Shown here one piece after another: positions 50,395 to 59,184 of a DNA stretch of 64,000 bases. The position numbers and the translations under genes were made by a program. Under the pieces are notes generated by a model. That model did not search any database, was not told the DNA's origin, and was given only the letters and a program-made list of their open reading frames with translations. Numbering within the stretch: the stretch's first letter is position 1; each line of letters opens with the position of its first letter. Source of the DNA: Lewinellaceae bacterium (lineage in GTDB: Bacteria > Bacteroidota > Bacteroidia > Chitinophagales > Saprospiraceae); contig JACJYA010000006.1 in assembly GCA_020636315.1 (NCBI GenBank), positions 248,001 through 312,000 of the forward strand. Reading direction: 5' to 3'.

Positions 50395-52626
50395 TCAATT
50401 ATAGGTGTTTTCAGGTGGCGAGGCCATCATCTTAGCGATAGCACGGAGATTCATCCACCATTGTTTTACGGGCCTTTGGAATTTGGCATCCACCAGTTCA
50501 GGCCAGCGGGCCATATCGACAAAATCGACTTTGCCCTTTTGCAGTCCGATAAAAGACACCGGTTTGTTCCCTTCCAGGCATTCGGTGATGAGGTATTCGG
50601 TGCACAACCGGGCCAGCCTGATGGCCAGGATACGGTCGTAGGGAGAAGGGTCACCCCCTTGTTGTAAATGGCCGAGGATGGCCTGGCGAACATCGAACAG
50701 ATCGCCGCCTTCTTCTTCAAAAAGAGCCGCCATAAAGCCGGTGCCGTAAAGCGAATTGGCTTTTTCATTTCTTATCATCAACCCCAAGCGCTTTCCTTTG
50801 GAGAAGCCGTCCACCAGGTTTTCCAGGTCCTTTTGCAGGTCTTTGAGCTTAACGCCTTCCTCATGCAGATAGACTCTCTCCGCACCGGTGGCGATCCCGC
50901 TGATCAGGGCCAGGAACCCGCAGTGCCGGCCCATTACTTCCACGACAAAACATCTCTTGGAAGCCACGGCCGATTGTTTGATCTTATCAACCACCTGAAC
51001 GATATTGTTCAGCGCCGTATCAGAACCAACACTTCTTTCGGTGCCGGGCAGGTTGTTATTGATGGTTGCCGGGAGGCACACCATGGGGATGTTGAAAGCC
51101 GAAAAATCACCTCGCCTTTTATACATATCATGAATGTCCTGATAGCCTGACCAGCCCCCGATCATGAGAATGGCATCAATTTTCTGTTCTTCAATCGTTC
51201 GGGCAATGGCATAGTAATCCGTTCCGGAAAGTGGTTTTCGGTTGGTGCCCAGTTCAGCGCCTCCGATGTTAACCCACCCTCCCACGCTCATCCAGTCCAT
51301 CTCTTTGATACTTCCCCGGATCAGGCCCTGAAAACTATCACTGACCCCCAGCATGGTGTGTCCGTGGTCCAGGCCGATGCGTATTGCGGTTAAGGCAGCG
51401 GTGTTCATTCCAGCTGCCGGCCCTCCACCGTGCAATACGGCGATCCTCAACCTCCTCTGGCCACGCGGAGCTCCGCTGGGCAGGATTCGAAGCATTACTT
51501 TCAGGGTCTCATAGGCTTCTGAGAACCCTCCGCCCCGCAGTTCCATGGCCTGGTTGTAATCACCCGCCTCGATCAGGCTCCTTATCCTGTGAGTATCGCT
51601 TACACACTCCATTAAAGGAGCTGTGATGACATCATTTTCCTGAACCCCTATCAGTAACGGTTCATCTTCGGGCGAACTGGTAGCTATCTTGTCCACGGCC
51701 GTGCACCCCAGCAGGGTCGTCATGTATCGGTCATAAGCGCTGGGCGCTCCTCCTCGCTGGACGTGGCCCAGAATGGTTACCCTGGTGTCTTCTCCCAGCC
51801 GTTCTTCCAAAACTTCTTTTACATAGGTGCTGCCGATCGGGTTCCCTTCCGTATCCCGGGCTCCCTCGGCCAGGATCACAATGCTGTCCCGACGGCCGGC
51901 GGCCCGGCCCGCTCTCAACAGTTCACACATATTGTCTTCCCATTCGCCGGGTTTGGGAGGGTCTTCCGGAATGAGCACCCAGTCGGCCCCACAGGACAAT
52001 CCGGCCATCAGGGCCAGATAACCGCAATTCCTTCCCATTACTTTCACGACAAAAGTCCGCTGATGGCTCGCTGCTGTACTGATGATCGCATCGACTGCCT
52101 CGGTTATCCGGAATAAAGCAGAATCGGCGCCAATGGTCATATCGGTACCACACATATCATTGTCAATAGAGCCCACCAGGCCCGTCAGGAAAATGGAGCG
52201 GTACTTTTCTGCTCTTTCCTGGCTGATCTTGCCTTCGGCAAGCAGGGCATCGACGTGTTCGGGCCATTCCTGGCGGAGTATGTTTGCCCCGGTGAGGCTG
52301 CCATCGCCACCAATGACAATCAACGCATCGATACCCCGGCTTATGAGGTTTTCCACGGCCTGGCGCCGCCCCTCTGTAGTCCGGAAAGCCTCTGACCGGG
52401 CCGAACCGATAGAAGTACCGCCTTTGTGCAGTATTCCTCCTACAGATGACCAATCTGCCTTTCGGATGTAATCCCCACCAAGGATCATACCTTTATATCC
52501 CTCGTAGATCATATATATATCAAACCCCTTGTGGACGGCTGCCCGCACCACTGCCCGGACAGCCGGGTTCATTCCCTGGGCGTCCCCGCCACTGGTCAGA
52601 ACGGCAATAGATTTTTTTCCTGTCAT
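50395..52626 (-). CDS. pfkA: Tandem-domain ATP-dependent 6-phosphofructokinase with degenerate C-terminal half
   Basis: 743 residues from the ATG at 52624-52626 (a TTG 27 bases upstream is less likely). Two PFK domains are fused as in eukaryotic enzymes. The N-terminal half (1-385) has SGGDAQGMN, GGDGS at 106-110, SIDND at 153-157 (catalytic Asp), and MGRNCG. The C-terminal half (about 393-743) has the same fold but GGWSG at 490-494 in place of GGDGS and TINNN at 521-525 in place of TIDND, so it has lost the nucleotide-binding and proton-transfer Asp. It is probably a regulatory half. Convergent with the nuclease array. Confidence 0.93.
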   Translation of the reverse strand: MTGKKSIAVLTSGGDAQGMNPAVRAVVRAAVHKGFDIYMIYEGYKGMILGGDYIRKADWSSVGGILHKGGTSIGSARSEAFRTTEGRRQAVENLISRGIDALIVIGGDGSLTGANILRQEWPEHVDALLAEGKISQERAEKYRSIFLTGLVGSIDNDMCGTDMTIGADSALFRITEAVDAIISTAASHQRTFVVKVMGRNCGYLALMAGLSCGADWVLIPEDPPKPGEWEDNMCELLRAGRAAGRRDSIVILAEGARDTEGNPIGSTYVKEVLEERLGEDTRVTILGHVQRGGAPSAYDRYMTTLLGCTAVDKIATSSPEDEPLLIGVQENDVITAPLMECVSDTHRIRSLIEAGDYNQAMELRGGGFSEAYETLKVMLRILPSGAPRGQRRLRIAVLHGGGPAAGMNTAALTAIRIGLDHGHTMLGVSDSFQGLIRGSIKEMDWMSVGGWVNIGGAELGTNRKPLSGTDYYAIARTIEEQKIDAILMIGGWSGYQDIHDMYKRRGDFSAFNIPMVCLPATINNNLPGTERSVGSDTALNNIVQVVDKIKQSAVASKRCFVVEVMGRHCGFLALISGIATGAERVYLHEEGVKLKDLQKDLENLVDGFSKGKRLGLMIRNEKANSLYGTGFMAALFEEEGGDLFDVRQAILGHLQQGGDPSPYDRILAIRLARLCTEYLITECLEGNKPVSFIGLQKGKVDFVDMARWPELVDAKFQRPVKQWWMNLRAIAKMMASPPENTYN

Positions 52627-52826
52627 ACCATGGTATTGTTGTTCAATCTGCAAATATCCTAATTTATCGAAGCCAGTCTATTCGAATAAGGTTAATTTCT
52701 CATTATCCTTTTTTATCCACTCAAATTAGCCAAACAAGAGAAATATAGAACAAAAATGGCCTCGCAGGGAAAAAAAACAGGATTTTCATGGTCTAAACTA
52801 CAAAACCAATATTGGAAGCCAGGTTC

Positions 52827-53369
52827 ATGCATAAAAGCCTAGATGTGTTAGAACGCGCCCGTCAGGGCGATCAGGCCGCCTTCCGCCAGCTGGTGGAAGA
52901 ACATGAAAGCCTGGTGCGTTCCACCGTGGCTGGTATGATCGGTAATACTGCAGAGGCCGATGATGTGGCGCAGGAAGTTTTCATCCGCTTTTACAGATCA
53001 TTGAATGATTTCAGAGGAGAAGCTCAGGTGGGGACATACCTCACCCGAATCGCAATCAATTTATCGATCAACGAATTGAAACGGCGCCAGCGCAAAACCC
53101 GTTGGCTGTCCGCCATCCGGAGGGAAGAAGGAAGCCTTGCCGCCGAAGACTTTAGCATGAACCCCGGCCGCCAGGATTTGCACGATACTTTACGCAAAGC
53201 CCTTCAGGTGCTGGAGCCGGAGTTCCGGGTAGTAGTAGTATTGCGCCTCATTGATGGTTATTCCGTAAAGGAAACAGCCGAGATACTGGGGCTTCCCCAG
53301 GGTACAGTAGCTTCCCGCCTGGCCAGAGCCCAGCAGAAGCTGCGTGAAATTTTGAATAAATGGTTATAA
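52827..53369 (+). CDS. ECF RNA polymerase sigma factor (envelope-stress type)
   Basis: 180 residues from the ATG at 52827; a TTG 15 bases earlier is possible. Region 2 (DQAAFRQLVEEHESLVRSTVAGMIGNTAEADDVAQEVFIRFYRSLNDFRGEAQVGTYLTRIAINLSINELKRRQ) and region 4 (LEPEFRVVVVLRLIDGYSVKETAEILGLPQGTVASRLARAQQKLREIL) are intact. It heads a four-gene series with an anti-sigma-like protein and two periplasmic Spy-like proteins, the layout of a CpxP/RseA-type envelope-stress response. Confidence 0.94.
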   Translation: MHKSLDVLERARQGDQAAFRQLVEEHESLVRSTVAGMIGNTAEADDVAQEVFIRFYRSLNDFRGEAQVGTYLTRIAINLSINELKRRQRKTRWLSAIRREEGSLAAEDFSMNPGRQDLHDTLRKALQVLEPEFRVVVVLRLIDGYSVKETAEILGLPQGTVASRLARAQQKLREILNKWL

Positions 53370-53373
53370 GAAT

Positions 53374-53763
53374 ATGAAAAAGGAAGCTATAGAAGAGTTG
53401 CTGCTTCGTTCTTTAGACGAGCCGCTGTCTGCTAAGGAGCACACCCAGCTCGAGGCCGCACTGAAGGATTCGGCAGAACTGCGCCGGGAAAAGGAACAGC
53501 TGGAAAAAAACCGGCGCCTGCTAAGTAGCCTGAAGCCTGTACCCAACAGCACCTTCGTGAACGGCGTAATGGCCAGGTTGAATACCTCTCCGGTAGAGGC
53601 GACTCTTCTTTCTATGCTGCCACGGGCCGCAGCGGCCTGCCTGATCATCCTTTTGATCACGCTCATCGGGATCTATATGGCGGAGGGCAGCCTTTCCACC
53701 GATGCCATCATCGGGGTAAATAACCTTGCTCCCGAAGACGCCTATACTTACCTGGAGTACTAA
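53374..53763 (+). CDS. Probable membrane anti-sigma factor
   Basis: 129 residues. N-terminal helices with the pattern EELLLRSLDEPLSAKEHTQLEAALKDSAELRREKEQLEKNRRLL typical of small zinc-free anti-sigma domains, then one membrane helix (LPRAAAACLIILLITLIGIYMAEG, about residues 80-103) and a short outer tail. Its start is 4 bases after the sigma stop. No family-wide motif proves the role; the position and topology do. Confidence 0.8.
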   Translation: MKKEAIEELLLRSLDEPLSAKEHTQLEAALKDSAELRREKEQLEKNRRLLSSLKPVPNSTFVNGVMARLNTSPVEATLLSMLPRAAAACLIILLITLIGIYMAEGSLSTDAIIGVNNLAPEDAYTYLEY

Positions 53764-53773
53764 AAAAACAGCA

Positions 53774-54202
53774 ATGAGAACTTTTAAAATAATTGCAGCA
53801 GTGTTCTCCCTCGTTGGGATCGGGTTCATCGCAGGTTTCTTCACTCACCGCTATGTGGCCCTGCAACAGATACACAAGGTGGCCGAGATGCGTCTTCCCC
53901 CGGGGTTTGAAGAACATTTGTATCATATCATAGGCGCTGATTCGGAACAGCAAAAGCAGCTCCACCCGATCGTCCATAGCTATGCCGGCCGGATCTCGGA
54001 AGTCCATACCGACTTCAGGGCCCGGCGGAAAGCACTGATCGATTCCATGCACCAGGAGATCAAACCACTTCTTACCGAAGAACAAGTACAGAAGCTGGAC
54101 GATTTTTCCCGCCACTTCAGAGAGCGCACCAAAAAAAGAAGGCCCCCTGAGGAAAAAAACCACCAGCACGATGGTCTAAGGGAAAAAAGGAATTCCGATT
54201 AA
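53774..54202 (+). CDS. Membrane-anchored Spy/CpxP-like protein
   Basis: 142 residues from the ATG at 53774, ten bases after the anti-sigma stop. An N-terminal membrane anchor (FKIIAAVFSLVGIGFIAGFF) and a helical outer domain with the LTxxQ pattern (IKPLLTEEQVQKLDDFSRHFRERTKKRR) characteristic of the Spy/CpxP family of periplasmic stress-sensing chaperones, which are also proposed to bind misfolded proteins and adjust signalling. Ends in a very basic tail. Confidence 0.82.
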   Translation: MRTFKIIAAVFSLVGIGFIAGFFTHRYVALQQIHKVAEMRLPPGFEEHLYHIIGADSEQQKQLHPIVHSYAGRISEVHTDFRARRKALIDSMHQEIKPLLTEEQVQKLDDFSRHFRERTKKRRPPEEKNHQHDGLREKRNSD

Positions 54203-54310
54203 ACTTTCTACCCGGGAAATGATCCAAGCAAAGGTTTATGAATTGGGACTGTTAGGAAAAACTCGAATTTTTTGAACCCAATTTTTGTCAAAAAACAAAA
54301 GAATTTCGCC

Positions 54311-55525
54311 ATGAAAATGCATAAGCAATTGTTTAACACCCTTCTGATCGGTGTTTTTTTACTGGCCGCCACTGCCGTTTTTGGCCAACCGGGGCATCAC
54401 GGCCATCATCCGCCCGGTATGAAACAGGGGCCCATGTTCTCCATTGGTGACCTGATGGAAATGAAAACCGAACTTCAGCTTACTGATGAACAGATGGGCC
54501 AGCTCGGAGAACTGAATACAGCTTTTGAACAAGACCTTCAAAAACTGAAAGGCCAGGACTTCGAGTCCGGAGAAGATCACCGTGAAGCCTTCCACAACCT
54601 GGCAACGGAATACAAAGGCAAGCTAGGCCAGGTTCTCACGGAGGAACAACTGGCCAAGCTTGAAGCTATTAAAGCTGAACGCCGCGCCCGCCATAAAGAG
54701 TACATGGATAACGTTGATAAAGATGGCCTGCGCAGCGAGCTGAATGCTTACCACGAAAAGAACATCCGGCCGGTAATGCAGCAGCAACGGGCCAAGCTGG
54801 ACGAAAAGATCAGCGCTGAGGATAAAACTCTGATCTCCGAGCTGCGCACCAAATTTGAAGCTAACCGCCAGGAAATGCAACAGCTGAAGGATAGCCCTGA
54901 ACACAGCCGGGACGACTTCAAGGCCATGCGCGAAGAACATAAGGACGAAATGGAAGCATTGAAAGGCCTGGTGGAAAAGTACAGTGAAGATATCGATGCC
55001 GTATTGGCGGAAGTAGAAGGCCAACAGGAACAATGGCACAAGGATATGCGGGCCATTCATGAGAAATATGCCCCTAACCCGGAGGAAGGCCACAGAAGAG
55101 GCAAAGATGGTAAAAAGGGGAAAGGAGAAAAGCAGATGCGCCGCCCCGGCCATCCGCCCCATCCGGGCCCCGGGATGCCCCCTCATGGCAAGGACATGCG
55201 CAAGGGCCACTTCCTGCTGCTCGATCCCAATGCTCCTGCCGAAACTTCGATGGAAGGAGCCGTCACAACCAACGTGAAAGTCTATCCCAACCCGGCAGCC
55301 AACCGGATGACCCTGGAATACACCCTGCTGAAAGCCGGCAACGTTCGTATCGAACTGCGCGACAAAGAGGGTAATCTTACAAAGGTGGTCGAAGAAGGCC
55401 AGAAAACCGCCGGTGATTACAGCCTGCCGGTTGATGCCACTTCCCTTCAGGATGGCGTTTACTATCTGACGATCGTCAGCCAGGGGCAACAGACAGCAAC
55501 TAAGGTGGTGGTTGCCAAGCAGTAG
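54311..55525 (+). CDS. Secreted Spy-like protein with T9SS C-terminal domain
   Basis: 404 residues from the ATG at 54311. A signal peptide (MKMHKQLFNTLLIGVFLLAATAVFGQ), a His/Pro-rich linker (PGHHGHHPPGM), and two helical Spy-type repeats with LTDEQMGQLGELN and LTEEQLAKLEAIKAERRARHKEYM, then a second half rich in charged helices and a Pro/His/Gly/Lys-rich hinge. The last 80 residues are a T9SS sorting domain (VKVYPNPAANRMTLEYTLLKAGNVRIELRD ... GVYYLTIVSQGQQTATKVVVAKQ). A Spy-type chaperone joined to a T9SS surface signal is uncommon: the product would be on the cell surface, not in the periplasm. Confidence 0.88.
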   Translation: MKMHKQLFNTLLIGVFLLAATAVFGQPGHHGHHPPGMKQGPMFSIGDLMEMKTELQLTDEQMGQLGELNTAFEQDLQKLKGQDFESGEDHREAFHNLATEYKGKLGQVLTEEQLAKLEAIKAERRARHKEYMDNVDKDGLRSELNAYHEKNIRPVMQQQRAKLDEKISAEDKTLISELRTKFEANRQEMQQLKDSPEHSRDDFKAMREEHKDEMEALKGLVEKYSEDIDAVLAEVEGQQEQWHKDMRAIHEKYAPNPEEGHRRGKDGKKGKGEKQMRRPGHPPHPGPGMPPHGKDMRKGHFLLLDPNAPAETSMEGAVTTNVKVYPNPAANRMTLEYTLLKAGNVRIELRDKEGNLTKVVEEGQKTAGDYSLPVDATSLQDGVYYLTIVSQGQQTATKVVVAKQ

Positions 55526-55924
55526 GGGGAGGTCGGGATTCGGGATTCGTAGAATCGTGGATTCGTCCAATGCATACACTTTGCCGAATTCCGAGTGCCG
55601 TCCGTCCTTGCTTCGCGGCCTGGTAAAAATGCCGGACACCGGAATTTAAAACTTTCACCCACGAATGCCCGGGGCAATATGTCCTGGGCATTTTCTTTTG
55701 ATAAAAGTAAGTAGGGCAAGGAGAAAAAAAAACTATGGATAGCCGGATATTGATAGACACACCTGAAGGGTTTAACAAAAAATTAGTAAATTAGCACTTC
55801 AACTTAGCCTGCGCATAGAGAGTTAAACCAACCAGCTATTTTTCTTTTTTAAGACAGTTGCTTTTTTTTAGCCACTCTACCTCTAATGAAGAGAGCCGGG
55901 GGAGGCCAATACAACTATAAGCTA
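55526..55924. other. Intergenic region before yifB
   Basis: About 400 bases without a gene. It starts with a run of ATTCG/GATTCGTG words (55536-55570), seen also at 44574-44597, then the terminator at 55664 and AT-rich sequence toward yifB. No promoter of good quality is visible. Confidence 0.5.
55664..55698 (+). terminator. Terminator after the secreted Spy-like gene
   Basis: AATGCCC (55664-55670) pairs with GGGCATT (55686-55692), with a partly paired loop, then TTCTTTT. It lies about 140 bases beyond the gene's stop. Confidence 0.55.
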
Positions 55925-57481
55925 ATGCTCGTCAAGACCTTTGCTGCCGCCGTTCACGGCGTTGACGCCCGAAAGATCACCGTTGAAGTCAATACCGGAG
56001 GCTTTGTCGCCGCCGGCAAACAGTTTTATCACCTGGTCGGCCTGCCGGACAATGCCGTTAAAGAGGGCTTCCAGCGCATCGAAGCTGCCATTCAGAATAT
56101 CGGATTCCGTATGATGCGAGTTAAAACCGTGGTCAACCTCGCCCCAGCCGATATCCGCAAGGAAGGGTCGGCATATGACCTGCCCATCGCCATGGCCGTC
56201 ATGGCCGCGACCGATCAGGTCAACGGCGAAGAGCTTGATCAGTACATCATGATGGGCGAGTTGTCGCTCGACGGCAGCCTGCGGCCGATCAAGGGAGCTC
56301 TGCCCATTGCCATTATGGCCCGCAAAGAAGGATACAAAGGCTTCATCCTTCCCAAACAAAATGCCCGGGAAGCCGCCATTGTCAACGGGCTCGACGTTTT
56401 CGGCGTCAACAGCCTGCGGGAAGCGGTGGATTTTCTCGGCGGCGAACTCAAGATAGAACCCAAGATGGTGATCACCCGCGATGAATTCTTTGAAAACCAA
56501 AACATTTATGATGTCGATTTCTCTGATGTAAAAGGCCAGCAGAACATCAAACGAGCGTTGGAAATTGCGGCCGCCGGCGGCCACAACGTCATCCTCATCG
56601 GCCCGCCCGGCGCCGGCAAAACCATGCTGGCCCGCCGCCTACCCACCATTCTGCCGCCCCTCAACCTGCACGAGGCGCTGGAAACGACCAAGATCCACTC
56701 CGTTGCCGGTATGCTCCCGCCTGAATCCTCCCTGATCGCCACGCGGCCATTCCGGGCGCCCCACCATACCATCAGCGACGTGGCTCTGGTTGGCGGAGGC
56801 TCCAACCCCAACCCGGGGGAGATATCTCTGGCCCACAATGGCGTTCTTTTCCTGGACGAGTTGCCCGAGTTCAAGCGCTCGGCGCTGGAGGTGCTGCGCC
56901 AACCCATGGAAGAGCGCCGGGTGACCATCTCCCGCGCCAAGATATCAGTGGATTATCCCGCCGGTTTTATGCTCATTGCTTCCATGAACCCCTGCCCCTG
57001 CGGCTACTATAACCATCCCGACAAGGATTGCGTCTGCGCTCCCGGCCAGATCAAACACTACCTCAACAAGATCTCCGGCCCCCTGCTCGACAGGATCGAC
57101 CTGCACGTGGAAGTCACGCCCGTCTCTTACGAGCGCTTAACTGGCTCCGAAATGCCTTCCGAAACCAGCGCCGACATTGCCGCCCGCGTCGCCCGCGCCC
57201 GCGAAATGCAGGAGGCCCGCTTTAAGGACAACCCCAACATCTTCAACAATGCTCAGATGCCCAGCCGCATGGTGCGGGAGGTGTGCCAGGTGAACCAGGC
57301 GGGGCTGATGCTGGTCAAGAAGGCGATGGAGAAGCTGCAGCTCTCGGCCCGGGCGTATGACCGGATTTTGAAGGTGGCGCGGACGGCGGCAGACCTGGGG
57401 GGGAGTGAGGGGATAAGGATTGAGGATTTAGCGGAGGCGATTCATTTTCGGTCTTTGGACCGGGAATCGTGGGCGGGGTAG
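55925..57481 (+). CDS. YifB family Mg-chelatase-like AAA ATPase
   Basis: 518 residues from the ATG at 55925 (MLVKTFAAAVHGVDARKITVEVN); the earlier ATG gives an extension unlike the family. N-terminal ChlI-like domain, a central AAA+ domain with Walker A GPPGAGKT, Walker B HNGVLFLDELPEF, the Cys-rich loop NPCPCGYYNHPDKDCVCAPGQIKHYLNKISGPLLDRIDLHVEVTPV, and a C-terminal helical region LARA...LEDLAEAIHFRSLDRESW. Relatives (ComM/YifB) act as branch-migration helicases in natural transformation. Partial copies of its 3' part lie downstream at 58540-58620, 58680-58995 and 63225-63420. Confidence 0.95.
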   Translation: MLVKTFAAAVHGVDARKITVEVNTGGFVAAGKQFYHLVGLPDNAVKEGFQRIEAAIQNIGFRMMRVKTVVNLAPADIRKEGSAYDLPIAMAVMAATDQVNGEELDQYIMMGELSLDGSLRPIKGALPIAIMARKEGYKGFILPKQNAREAAIVNGLDVFGVNSLREAVDFLGGELKIEPKMVITRDEFFENQNIYDVDFSDVKGQQNIKRALEIAAAGGHNVILIGPPGAGKTMLARRLPTILPPLNLHEALETTKIHSVAGMLPPESSLIATRPFRAPHHTISDVALVGGGSNPNPGEISLAHNGVLFLDELPEFKRSALEVLRQPMEERRVTISRAKISVDYPAGFMLIASMNPCPCGYYNHPDKDCVCAPGQIKHYLNKISGPLLDRIDLHVEVTPVSYERLTGSEMPSETSADIAARVARAREMQEARFKDNPNIFNNAQMPSRMVREVCQVNQAGLMLVKKAMEKLQLSARAYDRILKVARTAADLGGSEGIRIEDLAEAIHFRSLDRESWAG

Positions 57482-57505
57482 GCGCGACTTCGCCATCGAC
57501 TACGC

Positions 57506-57536
57506 AAGGCTTCGTCGATCAGAGAAGGCTTCGTCG
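57506..57536 (+). repeat. 12-base direct repeat after yifB
   Basis: AAGGCTTCGTCG occurs at 57506-57517 and again at 57525-57536, just past the yifB stop. It may be trace of the junction at which the following accessory genes arrived. Confidence 0.5.
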
Positions 57537-57652
57537 GACGGAGGCGGAGGCTCTGTTGCTCCACTGGTGCAGGGGCTCTACCAGTAAAATATTGACTTAT
57601 AAGTGAAAAATAGAAATTATTTTATAGTTTTTTCGTTTAAAAGTTTATCCAG

Positions 57653-58069
57653 GTGAAAACATTTGCGGAAATTGAGGAGCTGTACAGTTTTAGAAAGGTT
57701 ACTTATTATTCAGTCAGAATAGAAGGAGCTGAGTTGGACGAGATGGAAAAATTTATCGTGCGCCACAAAAATGTTTCGGAGTTTAAGGAAGAATTCGAAG
57801 ACCTAATGGCATGGATAAAGTATATCGGCGAAAAAGAAGGAGCAAACCTGAAGTTATTCAGGGATGAAAGCTCCGCACAGGCATTACCTCCGGAATACAG
57901 TGAGATGAGAAAAAGAGGAATGCTGAAAGAAATAGGATATAATTTAAGGCTTTACTGCCTTCGAATCGATGGGAATATTGTGATCCTTCTTAACGGAGGA
58001 GTCAAAACAAGCCAGAAAGTTCAGGACAGCCCGGATTTACTGTCAAAATTTCGGTTGGCTAAAAAATAA
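57653..58069 (+). CDS. HigB/Gp49-like toxin candidate
   Basis: 138 residues from a GTG codon at 57653. The C-terminal half, LRLYCLRIDGNIVILLNGGVKTSQKVQDSP, follows the phage Gp49/HigB pattern (FxLYxFxDGNxVVLLNGFxKKTQKTP), which defines ribosome-dependent mRNA interferases of the RelE superfamily. The N-terminal part is longer than in classical HigB. It is followed by an XRE-type antitoxin 98 bases downstream. AT-rich upstream sequence and lower GC than the neighbours suggest recent acquisition. Confidence 0.72.
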   Translation: MKTFAEIEELYSFRKVTYYSVRIEGAELDEMEKFIVRHKNVSEFKEEFEDLMAWIKYIGEKEGANLKLFRDESSAQALPPEYSEMRKRGMLKEIGYNLRLYCLRIDGNIVILLNGGVKTSQKVQDSPDLLSKFRLAKK

Positions 58070-58077
58070 GTGAGGCT

Positions 58078-58155
58078 GTGACGAAAAAATTTGTCATCAA
58101 GGAATTATGGGTAGAGGGGCAGGAGCTAAAAGGTGATTTTGAATTAATACTTTAA
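58078..58155 (+). CDS. Possible 25-residue leader ORF between toxin and antitoxin
   Basis: A GTG-started frame of 25 codons (VTKKFVIKELWVEGQELKGDFELIL), stop 12 bases before the antitoxin ATG. It could be a translational leader or an old small coding unit, or chance. Confidence 0.25.
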   Translation: MTKKFVIKELWVEGQELKGDFELIL

Positions 58156-58167
58156 AAACGGGAACAT

Positions 58168-58524
58168 ATGCCAAGTAAAATATTTGAATCGGCTATCAAT
58201 AATGTCAAACCTGAACATGAAGCCTTCATCAGAATGTCAGTTGACATTTCCAAACGCATCCAGGAACTGATGGAGGTAAAAGGGATGAAGCAAAATGAAC
58301 TGGCCGAAGCGCTGGGGAAATCGCCGTCGGAAGTCAGTAAGTGGTTGTCAGGTATGCACAACTTCACCTTGAAATCCATTGGGAAGTTAGAAGTTATTCT
58401 GGGCGCACCAATTTTGGTGAAAGCAACAGATCACCCGATTAATGAAAAGGAATTGCGGATGAGGATTTCCTCTCTGAAAAAAGAGTTGGAGCAATTGGAG
58501 ATTTTGGCTACTCGGCCGGCCTGA
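58168..58524 (+). CDS. XRE-family antitoxin
   Basis: 118 residues. A helix-turn-helix of the XRE/Cro type at about residues 28-82 (ISKRIQELMEVKGMKQNELAEALGKSPSEVSKWLSGMHNFTLKSIGKLEVILG), as in HigA-type antitoxins, which neutralise the toxin and repress the operon. The C-terminal end (LRMRISSLKKELEQLEILA) is a short coiled coil. Toxin gene first, antitoxin second, the order of HigBA. Immediately after the stop a piece of yifB begins. Confidence 0.88.
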   Translation: MPSKIFESAINNVKPEHEAFIRMSVDISKRIQELMEVKGMKQNELAEALGKSPSEVSKWLSGMHNFTLKSIGKLEVILGAPILVKATDHPINEKELRMRISSLKKELEQLEILATRPA

Positions 58525-58539
58525 TATTGCCCCTCCAGT

Positions 58540-58620
58540 TCATATAACCACCCCGACAAGGATTGCGTCTGCGCTCCCGGCCAGATCAAACACTACCTCA
58601 ACAAGATCTCCGGCCCCCTG
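58540..58620 (+). pseudogene. yifB fragment A (Cys-rich loop region)
   Basis: The stretch from ATAACCACCCCGACAAGG to GGCCCCCTG repeats yifB 57009-57084 almost exactly (one base change near the start). It covers residues of the CPCGYYNHPDKDCVCAPGQIK loop. It is not joined to anything in frame: just before it lies the end of the antitoxin gene, and after it an unrelated 60-base stretch. Confidence 0.8.
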
Positions 58621-58679
58621 CCATTGTCCGGCGAAGCTTTCCGCCTTCATTGAAATTATGGTGGACGGAAAGCGAAGTC

Positions 58680-58995
58680 GGATCGGCCGGATCGACCTGC
58701 ATGTGGAAGTCACTCCCGTGTCCTACGAGCGGCTGACGGGCAACGAATTGCCTTCTGAAACCAGCGCTGATATCGCCGCAAGGGTACAGCGAGCCCGCGA
58801 AATGCAGGAGGCACGCTTTAAGGATAATCCTAACATCTTCAACAATGTTCAGATGCCGAGCCGCATGGTGCGGGAGGTGTGTCAGGTGAACCAGGCGGGG
58901 TTGATGCTGGTGAAGAAGGTGATGGAGAAACTGCAGCTCTCCGCCCGGGCGTATGATAGGATTTTGAAGGTGGCGCGGACGGCGGCAGACCCCAG
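58680..58995 (+). pseudogene. yifB fragment B (C-terminal part)
   Basis: Encodes the yifB segment from RIDLHVEVTPVSYERLTG to ILKVARTAAD with only a few amino-acid changes (for example AARVQR for AARVAR, NNVQM for NNAQM, KVMEK for KAMEK), while many third positions differ. This is what a copy from a related yifB gene would look like rather than a recent local duplication. It lies in an open frame (58658-59056) with unrelated ends. Confidence 0.85.
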
Positions 58996-59184
58996 GCCAA
59001 ACTTCCAATCCCATTCCTTCATTCCAAATATCCAGCAAGGCAAAAGGACACCCTGATAGGGAAACAAAGAAAAATATTTTAAGGAATGAAGTTTTTTGCG
59101 TAGCTTCAGCTAATTACCTTTTCCAATAACTTCAGTTAATCCACTTAAGGGAAGTGGAAATAAATACCTTCCCTTGTTTTGTCT

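Noticed and set aside
58658..59056. Open frame containing yifB fragment B as a real small protein
   Set aside because: Both ends are unrelated to the central yifB part and it has no start signal. The frame is more simply a broken copy.
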